Positions 24,608 to 33,816 are shown, counted from the first letter of the stretch. The stretch: 54,667 bases of DNA from Planctomycetota bacterium (GCA_003696675.1 RFGH01000122.1:1-54667), one strand, 5' to 3'. Numbers and translations are program-made. Notes: generated from the sequence alone by a model not told the origin.

Positions 24608-24798
24608 CGCTCTACCTCTTCTGACTGCTCAAAGCGGTCGGTGTTGTTCCGCTCCCGACCATCGGGAGGGGTCTGAGCCGACCGCTCCGGGCCGGCGATA
24701 CACATAAGACTGATTCTGTCACGCCGGGCACACGCGTGCGCCGAGCGCGCCCCCATCACCGTCATGGATCCGGGGAGACCGGGCCCGTGCCCGATCAA

Positions 24799-24870
24799 AG
24801 CCGCTGGCGGGATTTGAACCCGCGACCTCACCCTTACCAAGGGTGCGCTCTACCACTGAGCTACAGCGGC
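24799..24870 (-). tRNA. trnT: tRNA-Thr (anticodon GGT)
   Basis: On the minus strand: acceptor GCCGCTG/CAGCGGC, D-arm GCTCAGTGGTAGAGC, anticodon stem CACCC/GGGTG with loop TTGGTAA, T-stem GCGGG/CCCGC with loop TTCAAAT. The anticodon is GGT. CCA is not encoded and the discriminator is T. It lies directly upstream of tuf, as in many bacteria, and is probably the first element of the tuf transcript. Confidence 0.96.
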
Positions 24871-24876
24871 GTGGCA

Positions 24877-24898
24877 GGAGCCCGGCGAACCGGGCTCC
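24877..24898 (-). other. Stem-loop just 5' of tRNA-Thr
   Basis: A perfect 9-bp stem (GGAGCCCGG and CCGGGCTCC) closes a 4-nt loop (TTCG on the minus strand), ending 6 nt before the tRNA-Thr 5' end. A UUCG-capped helix in the leader may guide tRNA processing or protect the transcript. It has no T-run, so it is not a terminator. Confidence 0.5.
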
Positions 24899-24936
24899 GA
24901 CGAAAACCGCCCGGACGGGCATCCGAGCGGGACGGA

Positions 24937-24965
24937 ATCTTTCGCCGCTCCCCCCCGCCGGTCAA
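24937..24965 (-). promoter_or_regulatory. Candidate promoter of the tRNA-Thr/tuf operon
   Basis: Minus strand: TTGACC (24965-24960, five of six to consensus), a 17-bp spacer, AAAGAT (24942-24937). The predicted start near 24930 gives a leader of about 60 nt before tRNA-Thr that contains the UUCG hairpin. The -10 is weak (three of six), so this is a candidate only. Confidence 0.45.
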
Positions 24966-25032
24966 CCAATTGTCGGACGGGGTCTTACAAGCCCCTCCCC
25001 CCCATCCGGGGTGGGCTGGGAACCGAAATCCC

Positions 25033-25061
25033 TTGGCGGACAGGGCCCGCTGTGGTACATT
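25033..25061 (+). promoter_or_regulatory. Candidate sigma-70-like promoter for the DUF1028 gene
   Basis: TTGGCG (25033-25038), 17-bp spacer, TACATT (25056-25061), each four of six to consensus. The predicted start is about 65 nt before the ATG at 25132, which has CAGGAGA upstream as a ribosome site. This is a conventional leadered promoter, unlike the leaderless ones elsewhere in the window. Confidence 0.5.
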
Positions 25062-25131
25062 TGGCCCGGAAATCGTACTGTTCTGAACAGATCTCGGACC
25101 CCCACGCCGGTCCGGGCAGGAGATCGCGCCC

Positions 25132-27465
25132 ATGGCCCGCCGACCGATGTCGAAAGTTCGAACTTTGTTTGCGTCCGCAGCCGCCCTGATCGCGGGCGCG
25201 GGGGCGCCAGCGTCGGCGACCTGGTCGGTGCTGATCGTGGATACGCGGACCGGGGAGATCGCCCTCGGCTCGGCGACCTGCCTGACGCGGCTGGATCTGC
25301 GTGAGCTGACGCCGGTGCTCATCACGGGTGTCGGCGCGGTGACGGCCCAGTCCTCGGGCGATTCGACCGGCCGCAACCGGTCGTTCATCCGTGATCGCCT
25401 GCTCGAGGGGGTGCCGCCGGAGCAGTTGCTCGAGCTGCTGGCGGACTTCGACGGCAACCACCAGTCCCGTCAGTACGGGATCATTGATACGCGGGGCGGG
25501 GTGGCAACATTCACGGGCAGCCTTGCGGGTCCGTGGGCCGGCGGGCTGACAGGGCAGACCGGGGATCTGGTGTATTGCGTGCAGGGCAATGTGCTGTCCG
25601 GCGGGAATGTGGTGCAGGACGCGGCGGACGCGATCGTGAACACGCCGGGGGATCTGGCTGAGAAGCTGCTGGCCGCGATGGTGGCGGCTCGGGAAGCCGG
25701 CGGGGACGGGCGCTGCTCGTGCGACGTGCGGAACCCTGAATCGTGTGGTTCGCCGCCGCCGGCGCCGTTCAAGAGTGCGCATATCGGGTACATGCTCGTG
25801 GCACGGGCCGGGGATGTGGACGCCAGCAGGGCGTTGTACTTTGCGCCCACACGCCCGGGCTTCTTTGCCGGCACGGATCTCGACGGCGATGGCTATACCG
25901 ACATCGTCGCGTCCGGACTGATCACCACGACACTGACACTGATCCACAACAGGACAATGCCGGGCGACCCCCTGTCGCATGTGGTGGTGGGCGAGGAGAT
26001 CGATGTCGGCGTGTCCGGGGTGCGGGATCTGCACGCCGCCGACGCGACGGGGGACGGGGTGGACGACCTGCTGTTCATCGGGGCGACGCCCGGCGAGGTG
26101 TTTATGCTGCCGGGGCTGGGCGGGGGCGCGTTCGGCGGGTTGGTCTCGCTGGCGCTTCCGGGCGTGCCGTCTTATATGGACATCGCCGATCTCGACGGTG
26201 ACGGGCGGGTCGAGATGATCGTGACCCAGGCCGCGGCCGGGCGCGTCGAGGTGGTGTCGGGCGACGGTGGCGTGTTGTCGGTCACGGATTCGGTCGATGG
26301 TCTCGACGGCCCGACCGGCATCGGGATCGGCGATCTGAATGGGGACGGGCGGCTCGACGCGATCGTAGCGGAAGGCCCGGCGGACCGTGTCCGCGTGCTG
26401 CTGACGCAGCCGGACGGGACGCTCAACCCCGCGTGGACGGTCGCGGCGGGCGACCAGCCGGTGGATGCCGACACGGGCGACCTCGATGCCGACGGGGACG
26501 AGGACCTGGTGATCACGAACGACGAGGGCGCGACCGTGATGGTGCTGCGCAACGACGGCGCGGGCGTGTTCGTCCTGACGCAGGAACTCACGCTGTTCAA
26601 CGACGGCAAGACGGTGGAGGTGATCGACCTGAACGGGGACGGGTCGCCCGACATCGCTTCATGGGCATCGACGAACTTCGCATTGAGCGTGTTCACCAAT
26701 GATGGTTCGGGCGTGTTCACGCTGACCCACGAGAACCGGGCGGGCGCGGGGCAGGAATCCGTGCTGCTGACCGATATGAACAACGACGGGCTGGCGGACT
26801 TTGTCTCCGGCTCGTTCCAGCGCGGGCTGACGGTGATGGACAACCTCGGGGACGGGACTTTCCCGCCCTACGAGGGCTTCGCCAACGGTGACTACTTCTT
26901 GGCCCTGAATGTGCCGGACACGCTGGCCAACGATCCGGACCCGGTCGACACGATGGTGGCCGACTTTGCGGCGTGGCGGCAGTCGCTCGAGGGGCGTATC
27001 GACGCCGTGCGGACGGAGGTTCTCGCGCCCTCCCGCGTGCCGGCGGGCGGGGTGTACACCGTGCGGGTCACCGCACGGGACTGGCGTGGCGATGCGCTGG
27101 TGCCGGGCGGGTTGAGTGTGGAGGCGTTCGCGTTGCCCGGCACGGGCGGTGAGGTGGTGGGGACCCGGGTCGTCTCGCCCGGGGTGGTGGAGATCGACCT
27201 GCGGGCCGACACCAACGCGGGTGTGGACACCACGGGCGTGACGCTGGACGACGGGACCGGCCCGGTACGGCTGATGCCGGATGTCGGCGTGGTGGTGCTG
27301 GCAGACTTCGCGGACTTCGACGGAAGCGGGCAGCGGAACTTCTTTGACATCGCGGCGTTCATCGACGCGTACAACGCGCAGGACCCCGCGGCCGACCTGA
27401 ACACGAGCGGGCAGTCTGATCCGAATGACCTGCTGGGTTACATCGACCTGTTCCTCGCCCCCTGA
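25132..27465 (+). CDS. Exported DUF1028-FG-GAP-dockerin fusion protein
   Basis: The 777-residue protein has a signal peptide (KVRTLFASAAALIAGAGAPASA). Residues about 30-225 match DUF1028 (TWSVLIVDTRTGEIALGSAT, then ITGVGAVTAQS, RDRLLEGVPPEQLLELL, QYGIIDTRGGVATFTG), a family with an Ntn-hydrolase-like fold and no firmly known reaction. Several FG-GAP/VCBS blades follow to about 590 (DLDGDGYTD, DLDGDGRVE, DLNGDGRLD, DLDADGDED, DLNGDGSPD, DMNNDGLAD). The C-terminus has a canonical dockerin-type loop (DFDGSGQRNFFDIAAFIDAY) and a second unit ending in YIDLFLAP. The ATG at 25132 has AGGAGA upstream. It is divergent from the tRNA-Thr operon. Confidence 0.88.
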   Translation: MARRPMSKVRTLFASAAALIAGAGAPASATWSVLIVDTRTGEIALGSATCLTRLDLRELTPVLITGVGAVTAQSSGDSTGRNRSFIRDRLLEGVPPEQLLELLADFDGNHQSRQYGIIDTRGGVATFTGSLAGPWAGGLTGQTGDLVYCVQGNVLSGGNVVQDAADAIVNTPGDLAEKLLAAMVAAREAGGDGRCSCDVRNPESCGSPPPAPFKSAHIGYMLVARAGDVDASRALYFAPTRPGFFAGTDLDGDGYTDIVASGLITTTLTLIHNRTMPGDPLSHVVVGEEIDVGVSGVRDLHAADATGDGVDDLLFIGATPGEVFMLPGLGGGAFGGLVSLALPGVPSYMDIADLDGDGRVEMIVTQAAAGRVEVVSGDGGVLSVTDSVDGLDGPTGIGIGDLNGDGRLDAIVAEGPADRVRVLLTQPDGTLNPAWTVAAGDQPVDADTGDLDADGDEDLVITNDEGATVMVLRNDGAGVFVLTQELTLFNDGKTVEVIDLNGDGSPDIASWASTNFALSVFTNDGSGVFTLTHENRAGAGQESVLLTDMNNDGLADFVSGSFQRGLTVMDNLGDGTFPPYEGFANGDYFLALNVPDTLANDPDPVDTMVADFAAWRQSLEGRIDAVRTEVLAPSRVPAGGVYTVRVTARDWRGDALVPGGLSVEAFALPGTGGEVVGTRVVSPGVVEIDLRADTNAGVDTTGVTLDDGTGPVRLMPDVGVVVLADFADFDGSGQRNFFDIAAFIDAYNAQDPAADLNTSGQSDPNDLLGYIDLFLAP

Positions 27466-27562
27466 CGACCCGCCTGATCCGGGGGTTTGGTAGGAATGTC
27501 ATGCCGGGCGGCACGGGTAGGATCCCACAGCGTCCACGGGTGCTCCGTGGCGTGCGGGAGGC

Positions 27563-28492
27563 ATGCAGATGAAGAAGTTACTGATCGCGCTGCTGGTTCT
27601 GGTGGTGCTGGTGATCGGGCTGGTCGTGGCGGCGGTCGTGATCGGGGCGTCCCAGATCGACCGGATCGCCAAGGAAGTGATCGAGCGCGGCGGCACCTAC
27701 GCCATGCAGGTCGACACGACCGTGGAGGGCGTGGACATCCAGTTGATGAGCGGCAACGCCACGATCACCGGACTGAATATCGCCAACCCGGCGGGATTCG
27801 ACACGGCCCACTTCATGAAACTGGGCAGCAGCTCTGCGTCGGTTGATCTGAACTCGGTCAACACCGACAAGATCATCTTCCCGGAGATCAAGCTCAGCGG
27901 GATCGATGTGATTCTGGATAAGGGCGGCAACCCGTCGAACTACAACACGATCCTCAACAGCCTCAAGCGGTTTGAGTCCGGCGAAAAAACCCCGCACGAC
28001 TCGTCCGAGCCTGGCAAGAGCGTGATCATCCGGTCGCTGGTGATCGAGGATGTGAATGTCCGCCTGGCGAACATGCCCGGCGTGTCGTTGGCGGTGGGCG
28101 ATGTGGCGGTGAACATCCCGCAGATCGAGCTGCAGAACATCGGCGAGAAGCAGAGCATGAAGCCGGCGGATGTGATCAATCTGGTCGTCAAGACCGTGCT
28201 CGCGGCCGCGGTGGAAGCCGGCGGGGGGATCATCCCCGGCGATGTGCTGGGCGACCTGACCAGCGGGCTGAACTCGCTCGAGTCGCTGCAGGACCTGGGC
28301 ATCACCGCGGTGGGCGACATCGGAAAGGCCATCGAGGAGCAGCTCGGCGGGCTGAGCGAGCAGATGGACGACCTGAAGCAGGTTGGGGACGATCTGAAGA
28401 AGCAGGCCGAGGACGCCGCCAAGTCGGTGGAAGACACGGCCAACAAGGTCAAGGACCTCTTTGGGGGCGGGAAGAAGGACGATGAGCCCTGA
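27563..28492 (+). CDS. AsmA-like membrane-anchored protein
   Basis: The 309-residue protein starts with a Met-Lys-Lys and one strong transmembrane helix (LLIALLVLVVLVIGLVVAAVVIG). Beta-rich sequence follows in the pattern of AsmA/DUF748-type proteins: VEGVDIQLMSGNATITGLNI, ASVDLNSVNTDKIIFPEIKL, VIIRSLVIEDVNVRL. These proteins sit in the envelope and have been linked to lipid transfer and outer-membrane assembly. A long amphipathic helix closes the protein (EQMDDLKQVGDDLKKQAEDA), ending in a Lys/Asp-rich tail. A GGGAGG ribosome site precedes the start. The assignment is by pattern only. Confidence 0.68.
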   Translation: MQMKKLLIALLVLVVLVIGLVVAAVVIGASQIDRIAKEVIERGGTYAMQVDTTVEGVDIQLMSGNATITGLNIANPAGFDTAHFMKLGSSSASVDLNSVNTDKIIFPEIKLSGIDVILDKGGNPSNYNTILNSLKRFESGEKTPHDSSEPGKSVIIRSLVIEDVNVRLANMPGVSLAVGDVAVNIPQIELQNIGEKQSMKPADVINLVVKTVLAAAVEAGGGIIPGDVLGDLTSGLNSLESLQDLGITAVGDIGKAIEEQLGGLSEQMDDLKQVGDDLKKQAEDAAKSVEDTANKVKDLFGGGKKDDEP

Positions 28493-28520
28493 TACGGGGG
28501 TCGGAACCCGATGCGGGATG

Positions 28521-28552
28521 GCCGCGTACCTTCCGGGGACGCGGCTTTTTCT
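28521..28552 (+). terminator. Rho-independent terminator after the AsmA-like gene
   Basis: A 7-bp stem (GCCGCGT, 28521-28527, with ACGCGGC, 28539-28545) closes an 11-nt loop and is followed by TTTTTCTT. It lies 29 nt after the stop codon and separates this gene from the tandem proteases. Confidence 0.75.
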
Positions 28553-28771
28553 TGCCCGCGTCTCGTCCCGGCGGTCTGCCGGCGCGGCATGCACAGGATT
28601 TCTCGGACGCTCGGCGACACGATCGGACCCGGGCGGGCCCGGATCGGGCGAAAAACCCGGTCTGGGCAGGGTTTTGGGATGGTCGGGCTGGCCGAGCAGG
28701 GGCCGCCGGGTCATCCTATGGGCGGGCGTCGGCCCGGCGTGATCGGCCCAGGACGGGCCCGGAGAGTTGAA

Positions 28772-31327
28772 ATGAAGATCAGCATGGCTGTAGCGGGATT
28801 GGCGTTGGCTCTGGTGTGCTCGGCCGGGGGCGCCGTGTCCGCGCAAGACGCCGGCGGCTTGACGGATGCTGCCCAGATCCGGGTGGGTCAGGTCGTGAGT
28901 CTGACGCCGGAACGGCGTGCTTCGCTCGACGCGGCGTTCGCGTGGCGTGCGGGCGATGAGGGTGTGCTGAGCGCGGAGATCCGGGTTGGAGAGGTCTTCC
29001 GAGAGCGGGCCGGGTCGTACGAGAAGCAGGGCCGGATGGTCGCAAAGGTGCGCGAGCGGGCCGATATGGCGACGCGGATGATCGGGGAGGCCCGGTCGGG
29101 GCTGTCTCCGGTGGCACGGGACGCGGTGGTCCATCAGACGGACTGGGCGGCGGCGATGGATCGGGTGGAGGCCCGCATGGAGGGCGCCCGCGCCCGATTG
29201 GCGCCGTCGCTGCTCGAGTCGTTCGATGACATCGACCTGCACGCCTTCGGCGTGCCCGATGGATGGACCGAAGAAGAGATCGCCGCGGTGCTGATGGCGA
29301 CCGGTGACTACGAGTATGTCGAGCCGGACTGGCGTGTGTATCCGCACGACACCACGCCGAACGATCCGTTGTACGGCAACCAGTGGCATCACCGAAGCGG
29401 ATTCATGAACTCGGTGCGAGCCTGGGACTTCGCGACGGGCGGCCCGGACATCATCGTGGCCGGTTGCGACACCGGGGTGCGTCTGACCCATGTCGACCTT
29501 GCTTCGTCGCTGGTTCCCGGATTCAACGCGGTCACCAACCTGACGCAGGCCCAGGGCGGCGTGGTGGACGACACGCTGAACGGTCACGGCACCGCGACGG
29601 CGGGTTGCTTCGGCGCGATCGGCAACAACGGCACGGGTGTCTCCGGCGTTGGATGGCGGTTCGGTGTGATGCCCGTGCGTGTGAGCGACCGATCGGACGG
29701 CGTGGCCAACCTGTCGGACATTCTGCAGGGGGCACGCTGGGCATCGGACAACGGGGCGTTCGTGGCCAACTGCTCCTACGGCGGCGCGAACTCGAGCCAG
29801 GCGAACTCCACCGGGGTGTACATCCGCGGCAACGGCGGGCTGCTGACCTTCTCGTCCGGCAATGACGGCATCGAAGACCAGACAACCGACCGCCCGGCGG
29901 TGATCATCGTCGGGGCGAGCAATCAGGCGAACGCGCGGGCGGGATTCTCGAACTACGGCGTTGGCATCGATGTGATCGCGCCGGGATCGAACATCTACAC
30001 CACGCAGCGTGGCGGTGGTTACGGGAACTCGACGGGCACGAGCTTCTCGGTGCCGTTGACCGCCGGCGCGCTGGCGCTGATCAAGGCCGCCAATCCCACG
30101 CTGACCAACCTCCAGGTCGAGCAGATCCTGTACGACACCGCCTTGGATGTCGGCACCCCCGGCGAGGACGACTTCACGGGCCATGGGATCGTGCGGGTGG
30201 GCGAGGCGGTCGAGATGGCGGTGGTCGGGCCATCGCACATCGATCTTCCGTTCTTCGACGACTTCGCCGGCGGCGTGCTTTCGAGCCTGTGGCGAAACCC
30301 GGTCGGGGTGATCGAGGTCAACCAGAACGCCGCGGGCTTGGACGCGGGCGACTACGCGATGAATCTGGATGCGACGGACTCGATCGAGACTGTCGCGCTG
30401 CGCGCGGCCGTTCTTGCATCTTCGGTGGGCGAAATCCGCTTCTCGACCCAGCACCGAGGCGTGGAAGCCGGTGAGTCTCTGCTGGTGGAATACCGCGATC
30501 CGATCGGCAACTGGTATGCGCTTGCCACCGTGACCTCGGACGGCGCGGATCAGAGCGAGTTCGTTCAGCACAGGATGGCTGTGCCGTTTCTGGGGATGCA
30601 CGACGACCTCAAGCTGCGGTTCACCGCGCAGGGGTCGGACGGCGGGGACGAGTGGTTCATCGACGATGTGCGTGTGGGGGTGTTCGTATCGAACCAGCTG
30701 CCGTGGTCAACGGGATTCGAGAACGGCATCGACCTGAACTTCGACTGGGCCGCGTCCGATGCCGTCGCGACCACGGAAGCGCCGAATACGCCTGAGGGCA
30801 CATTCAGCGCCCGGCTGACCGGCGCGGGCTCGATGACAAGCCGCAACATCGATGTCTCCTCCGGGCCGAGCACGCTGTATGCCCGGCTGCGGACGCTGCA
30901 CACCGGCGTGCCCTCCGGGCAGACGCTGACCGTGGAGTATCGCGACTTCCTCGGCGTGTGGCAGCCGCTGGGCCAGATCACCAGCAACGGCGTGGACCAG
31001 ACGGCGTTTGCGCTGAATCAGTTCCAGATCCCGTTCGGCGCGTTCGGGCTGGAGTTGGCTGTTCGCTACACGGCTTCCGGCACCTCGCCAGACCACAAGT
31101 GGTACATCGATGATGTGGCGGTGACCGAGGAGTTCGTGGTGGACCCTGTGGATTGCCCGGCCGATCTGGCCGCCCCGTTCGGGACACTCAACTTCTTCGA
31201 TGTGAGTGCCTTCATTTCGCTGTATAACGCGCAAGATCCGGCGGCGGACTTGGCCGCTCCGTTCGGCACGCTGAACTTCTTCGATGTCAGCGCATACATC
31301 TCGGCGTACAACCAGGGATGCCCGTGA
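28772..31327 (+). CDS. Exported subtilisin-like protease with dockerin-like doublet (tandem copy 1)
   Basis: The ATG at 28772 has GGAGAG 8 nt upstream and gives a signal peptide (KISMAVAGLALALVCSAGGAVSAQ). The longer upstream frame is non-coding. Total length is 851 residues. A prodomain of about 170 residues ends in ATGDYEYVEPDW. The S8 triad is at about D233 (AGCDTGV), H272 (GHGTATAG) and S424 (GTSFSVP). Two jelly-roll-like domains follow (each with VEYRD ... W ... DDV). The C-terminal doublet is DLAAPFGTLNFFDVSAF ... and DLAAPFGTLNFFDVSAY ... YNQGCP. It is paralogous to the next gene, 34 bp downstream, and probably co-transcribed with it. Confidence 0.93.
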   Translation: MKISMAVAGLALALVCSAGGAVSAQDAGGLTDAAQIRVGQVVSLTPERRASLDAAFAWRAGDEGVLSAEIRVGEVFRERAGSYEKQGRMVAKVRERADMATRMIGEARSGLSPVARDAVVHQTDWAAAMDRVEARMEGARARLAPSLLESFDDIDLHAFGVPDGWTEEEIAAVLMATGDYEYVEPDWRVYPHDTTPNDPLYGNQWHHRSGFMNSVRAWDFATGGPDIIVAGCDTGVRLTHVDLASSLVPGFNAVTNLTQAQGGVVDDTLNGHGTATAGCFGAIGNNGTGVSGVGWRFGVMPVRVSDRSDGVANLSDILQGARWASDNGAFVANCSYGGANSSQANSTGVYIRGNGGLLTFSSGNDGIEDQTTDRPAVIIVGASNQANARAGFSNYGVGIDVIAPGSNIYTTQRGGGYGNSTGTSFSVPLTAGALALIKAANPTLTNLQVEQILYDTALDVGTPGEDDFTGHGIVRVGEAVEMAVVGPSHIDLPFFDDFAGGVLSSLWRNPVGVIEVNQNAAGLDAGDYAMNLDATDSIETVALRAAVLASSVGEIRFSTQHRGVEAGESLLVEYRDPIGNWYALATVTSDGADQSEFVQHRMAVPFLGMHDDLKLRFTAQGSDGGDEWFIDDVRVGVFVSNQLPWSTGFENGIDLNFDWAASDAVATTEAPNTPEGTFSARLTGAGSMTSRNIDVSSGPSTLYARLRTLHTGVPSGQTLTVEYRDFLGVWQPLGQITSNGVDQTAFALNQFQIPFGAFGLELAVRYTASGTSPDHKWYIDDVAVTEEFVVDPVDCPADLAAPFGTLNFFDVSAFISLYNAQDPAADLAAPFGTLNFFDVSAYISAYNQGCP

Positions 31328-31361
31328 TCGGCGTCCTTTCAGGGACCGGAGGTCTGCTTTG

Positions 31362-33737
31362 ATGATCCGTCATACCTTGGCCGCTGCTGCGGTTTCGATC
31401 GTTGTCGCGTGCGGCTCGGCTTCGGCGGCTGATCTGTCCGGGGGGCAGCCGGCGTCGATGTCGGCCGCGTCCGTCGCCCGGATCGCCTCGTCGCTGCGTC
31501 TGCAGCCGGGCGATCTGGCGGCCATGTCGGCCGCCCGCCCGCTGGCGTTCTCCGAAGTGGCGGGCAATCAGGAGTTCTCCAGCGAGTTGATCGTCCGTGC
31601 GCGGCGGCAGTGCGCGATCCGCGCGATGTCCCGACTGACCCCGGCGATGGTCAAGAAGAGCCAGTTCGTCGATGAGGCTGTGGTGCGAGTGCCGGACGGG
31701 GTGAGCGAGGGAGAGTTCGCCGCCGCGTTGATGGCCACGGGAGACTACGAATACGCCGAGCCGAACTGGGTGCTGTTCCCTCTGGCGACCACGCCGAACG
31801 ATCCGCAGTTCTCGTCGTCCTGGCAGCACACGCGGATGCAGTCCACGCTCGCGTGGGACATCACGCAGGGAAGCCCGGATGTGATCGTGGCGGTGTGCGA
31901 TTCTGGCGTGGACATCGATCACCCCGACCTCGCGGCCGCGCTGGTCCCCGGCTATAACGCCGTGAACAACCTTGCGCAGGTTGACGGCGGGCTGGTGGAT
32001 GATGTGAACGGACACGGCACCTTCGTGGCGGGCTGCGCCGCCGCCATCGGGAACAACGGCACCGGCGTGGTCGGCGTGGGCTGGAACATGCGGATCATGC
32101 CCGTGCGAGTCTCCAACAACTCCAGCGGCACGGCCAACCCCTTCGACCTGTTGGAGGGTGCGCGGTGGGCCGCGTCCAACGGTGCCAAGGCCGTGAATGT
32201 GTCGTTCACCGGGGCGACGAGTTCGGGAACGAACGCCGCCGCACGGGATGTGAAGAACATGGGCGGGCTGCTGCTGTGGGCCTCGGGCAACGACGGGACG
32301 CAGAGCTCGAATGGCTACTTCCCCGATCTGACGATTGTCGGCTCGACCACCTCGAGCGACAGTCGATCGGGCTTTAGCAACTACGGCACGGCGATCGATG
32401 TGGTCGCACCCGGCTCGGGCGTTCGTTCGACGCAGCGTGGCGGCGGCTACGGCAATAGTTCGGGCACGAGCTTCGCATCCCCGATGGCCGCCGGCGTGGT
32501 GGGGATGATCTTCTCGGCCAACCCCGCCTTGGGGCCGGACGATGTGCAGGACATTCTGTATTCATCCGCCGATGACCTTGGCTCAGCGGGATATGACATC
32601 TTCTACGGCCACGGGCGCGTGAACACCTTCAACGCCGTGACCATGGCTCAGAGCTACACACCCCGTCTGACGCTGCCGCTGTTCGAGGACTTCGAGTCCG
32701 CGGACTGGCAGACCGTGCTCTCCGGCGGAGTCGGAACGCCGGAGCTGATCGTCGATCCGGGAGCGCCGTCCGGAACGGGCGCACTGGCGCTCGACGCGGG
32801 CGAATCGGTCGAGAGCGCTCCGATCGCCGGCCTGGCCGCGTTCAACGCGGGCTTCGGGCTGAGCGTCAAGGCCAGGGCCGAGGGCGTGCCCGCGTTCGAG
32901 ACGCTGTCGCTGCAGTATCGCGACGAAGCCGGGGTGTGGCACACGGTCGATCAGGCCGTGTCCGCGGGCGGCGACGGGGCGTATGTGCTGCGTCAGGGCG
33001 CTCTGGACAACGACTTTGCGTATCACAGCTCGGCCGTGCGTCTGGTCGCGAACAACACATCCGGCCGCTGGATCATCGATGATCTGGCGATCGGCGAGAT
33101 GGACGGGCTGGGGCTGGTTCCGTTCGCCGACGGCTTCGACGATGGCGTGATCGACCCGGCCCGCTGGACCGATGTCTCGGACGCTGCGATCGCGATCGAT
33201 CAGGGTGACTTCGTGATGGCGATGGGCAACGACGCCACCGCCAGCACGGTCAATCTGCCGCTGCTTGATCTGCAGGCGCTTGACCAATCGGCGTGGCTGG
33301 TCGTGACCGGGCAAGGCCTGACTTCGGGCGACTCGCTGGCCGTGGAGATCCGCTCAGAGTTCCTCGCATGGACGACTCTGGGCACCATCGATGTGAGCGG
33401 CGTGGACGCCACACCCCGCGGTTTCGAGTTTGAAGTGCCTGACCTTGCGGTGATTGGCACGCAGACCCAGCTGCGTCTGACCGCCTCCACAGCGGGCGGC
33501 ACAGTCTTTGTCGACGATGTGCACATCGGCACGACGCGTCTGCCCGACCTGGACCCCGGCTGCTCTGACGCCGATCTCGCTGAGCCGTATGGCCTGCTCA
33601 ATATCTTCGATATCCAAGCCTACATCGGGCTGTACAACAGCCAAGACCCCGCGGCGGATCTGGCGGCGCCATTCGGTGTCTTCAACATCTTCGACCTGCA
33701 GGAGTACATCAATCGGTACAACGCGGGCTGCCCGTAA
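31362..33737 (+). CDS. Exported subtilisin-like protease with dockerin-like doublet (tandem copy 2)
   Basis: The ATG at 31362 has GGAGG 7-11 nt upstream and a signal peptide (IRHTLAAAAVSIVVACGSASAA). Length is 791 residues. The prodomain ends ATGDYEYAEPNW, as in copy 1. The S8 triad is at about D180 (AVCDSGV), H218 (GHGTFVAG) and S370 (GTSFASP). Two jelly-roll-like domains follow. The C-terminal doublet (DLAEPYGLLNIFDIQAYIG ... DLAAPFGVFNIFDLQEYIN) is closer to that of the 16553 protease than to its tandem neighbour, although the catalytic region is closer to the neighbour. The two genes arose by duplication, and a strong terminator follows. Confidence 0.93.
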   Translation: MIRHTLAAAAVSIVVACGSASAADLSGGQPASMSAASVARIASSLRLQPGDLAAMSAARPLAFSEVAGNQEFSSELIVRARRQCAIRAMSRLTPAMVKKSQFVDEAVVRVPDGVSEGEFAAALMATGDYEYAEPNWVLFPLATTPNDPQFSSSWQHTRMQSTLAWDITQGSPDVIVAVCDSGVDIDHPDLAAALVPGYNAVNNLAQVDGGLVDDVNGHGTFVAGCAAAIGNNGTGVVGVGWNMRIMPVRVSNNSSGTANPFDLLEGARWAASNGAKAVNVSFTGATSSGTNAAARDVKNMGGLLLWASGNDGTQSSNGYFPDLTIVGSTTSSDSRSGFSNYGTAIDVVAPGSGVRSTQRGGGYGNSSGTSFASPMAAGVVGMIFSANPALGPDDVQDILYSSADDLGSAGYDIFYGHGRVNTFNAVTMAQSYTPRLTLPLFEDFESADWQTVLSGGVGTPELIVDPGAPSGTGALALDAGESVESAPIAGLAAFNAGFGLSVKARAEGVPAFETLSLQYRDEAGVWHTVDQAVSAGGDGAYVLRQGALDNDFAYHSSAVRLVANNTSGRWIIDDLAIGEMDGLGLVPFADGFDDGVIDPARWTDVSDAAIAIDQGDFVMAMGNDATASTVNLPLLDLQALDQSAWLVVTGQGLTSGDSLAVEIRSEFLAWTTLGTIDVSGVDATPRGFEFEVPDLAVIGTQTQLRLTASTAGGTVFVDDVHIGTTRLPDLDPGCSDADLAEPYGLLNIFDIQAYIGLYNSQDPAADLAAPFGVFNIFDLQEYINRYNAGCP

Positions 33738-33755
33738 CAGATCCGGTTGGTGCTA

Positions 33756-33790
33756 TTAAAAAGGCCCGGGTTTGAGGGAACCCGGGCCTT
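33756..33790. terminator. Bidirectional terminator between convergent genes
   Basis: A perfect 12-bp stem (AAGGCCCGGGTT, 33761-33772, with AACCCGGGCCTT, 33779-33790) closes a 6-nt loop. Ts follow on the plus side, and a T-run (from TTAAAAA) follows on the minus side. It serves the protease operon in one direction and the beta-helix gene in the other. Confidence 0.85.
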
Positions 33791-33816
33791 TCGCATGCGG
33801 GGAGTAGGGCGGCCGG

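Noticed and set aside
28511-28771. In-frame upstream extension of the first tandem subtilase
   Set aside because: It runs through the terminator of the previous gene and lacks a signal peptide; the ATG at 28772 with GGAGAG and a clean signal peptide is preferred.
27578-30601. A 1007-codon minus-strand frame opposite the AsmA-like and first subtilase genes
   Set aside because: The composition is His/Arg/Gln-rich antisense of the real genes, with no domain, signal peptide or ribosome site.
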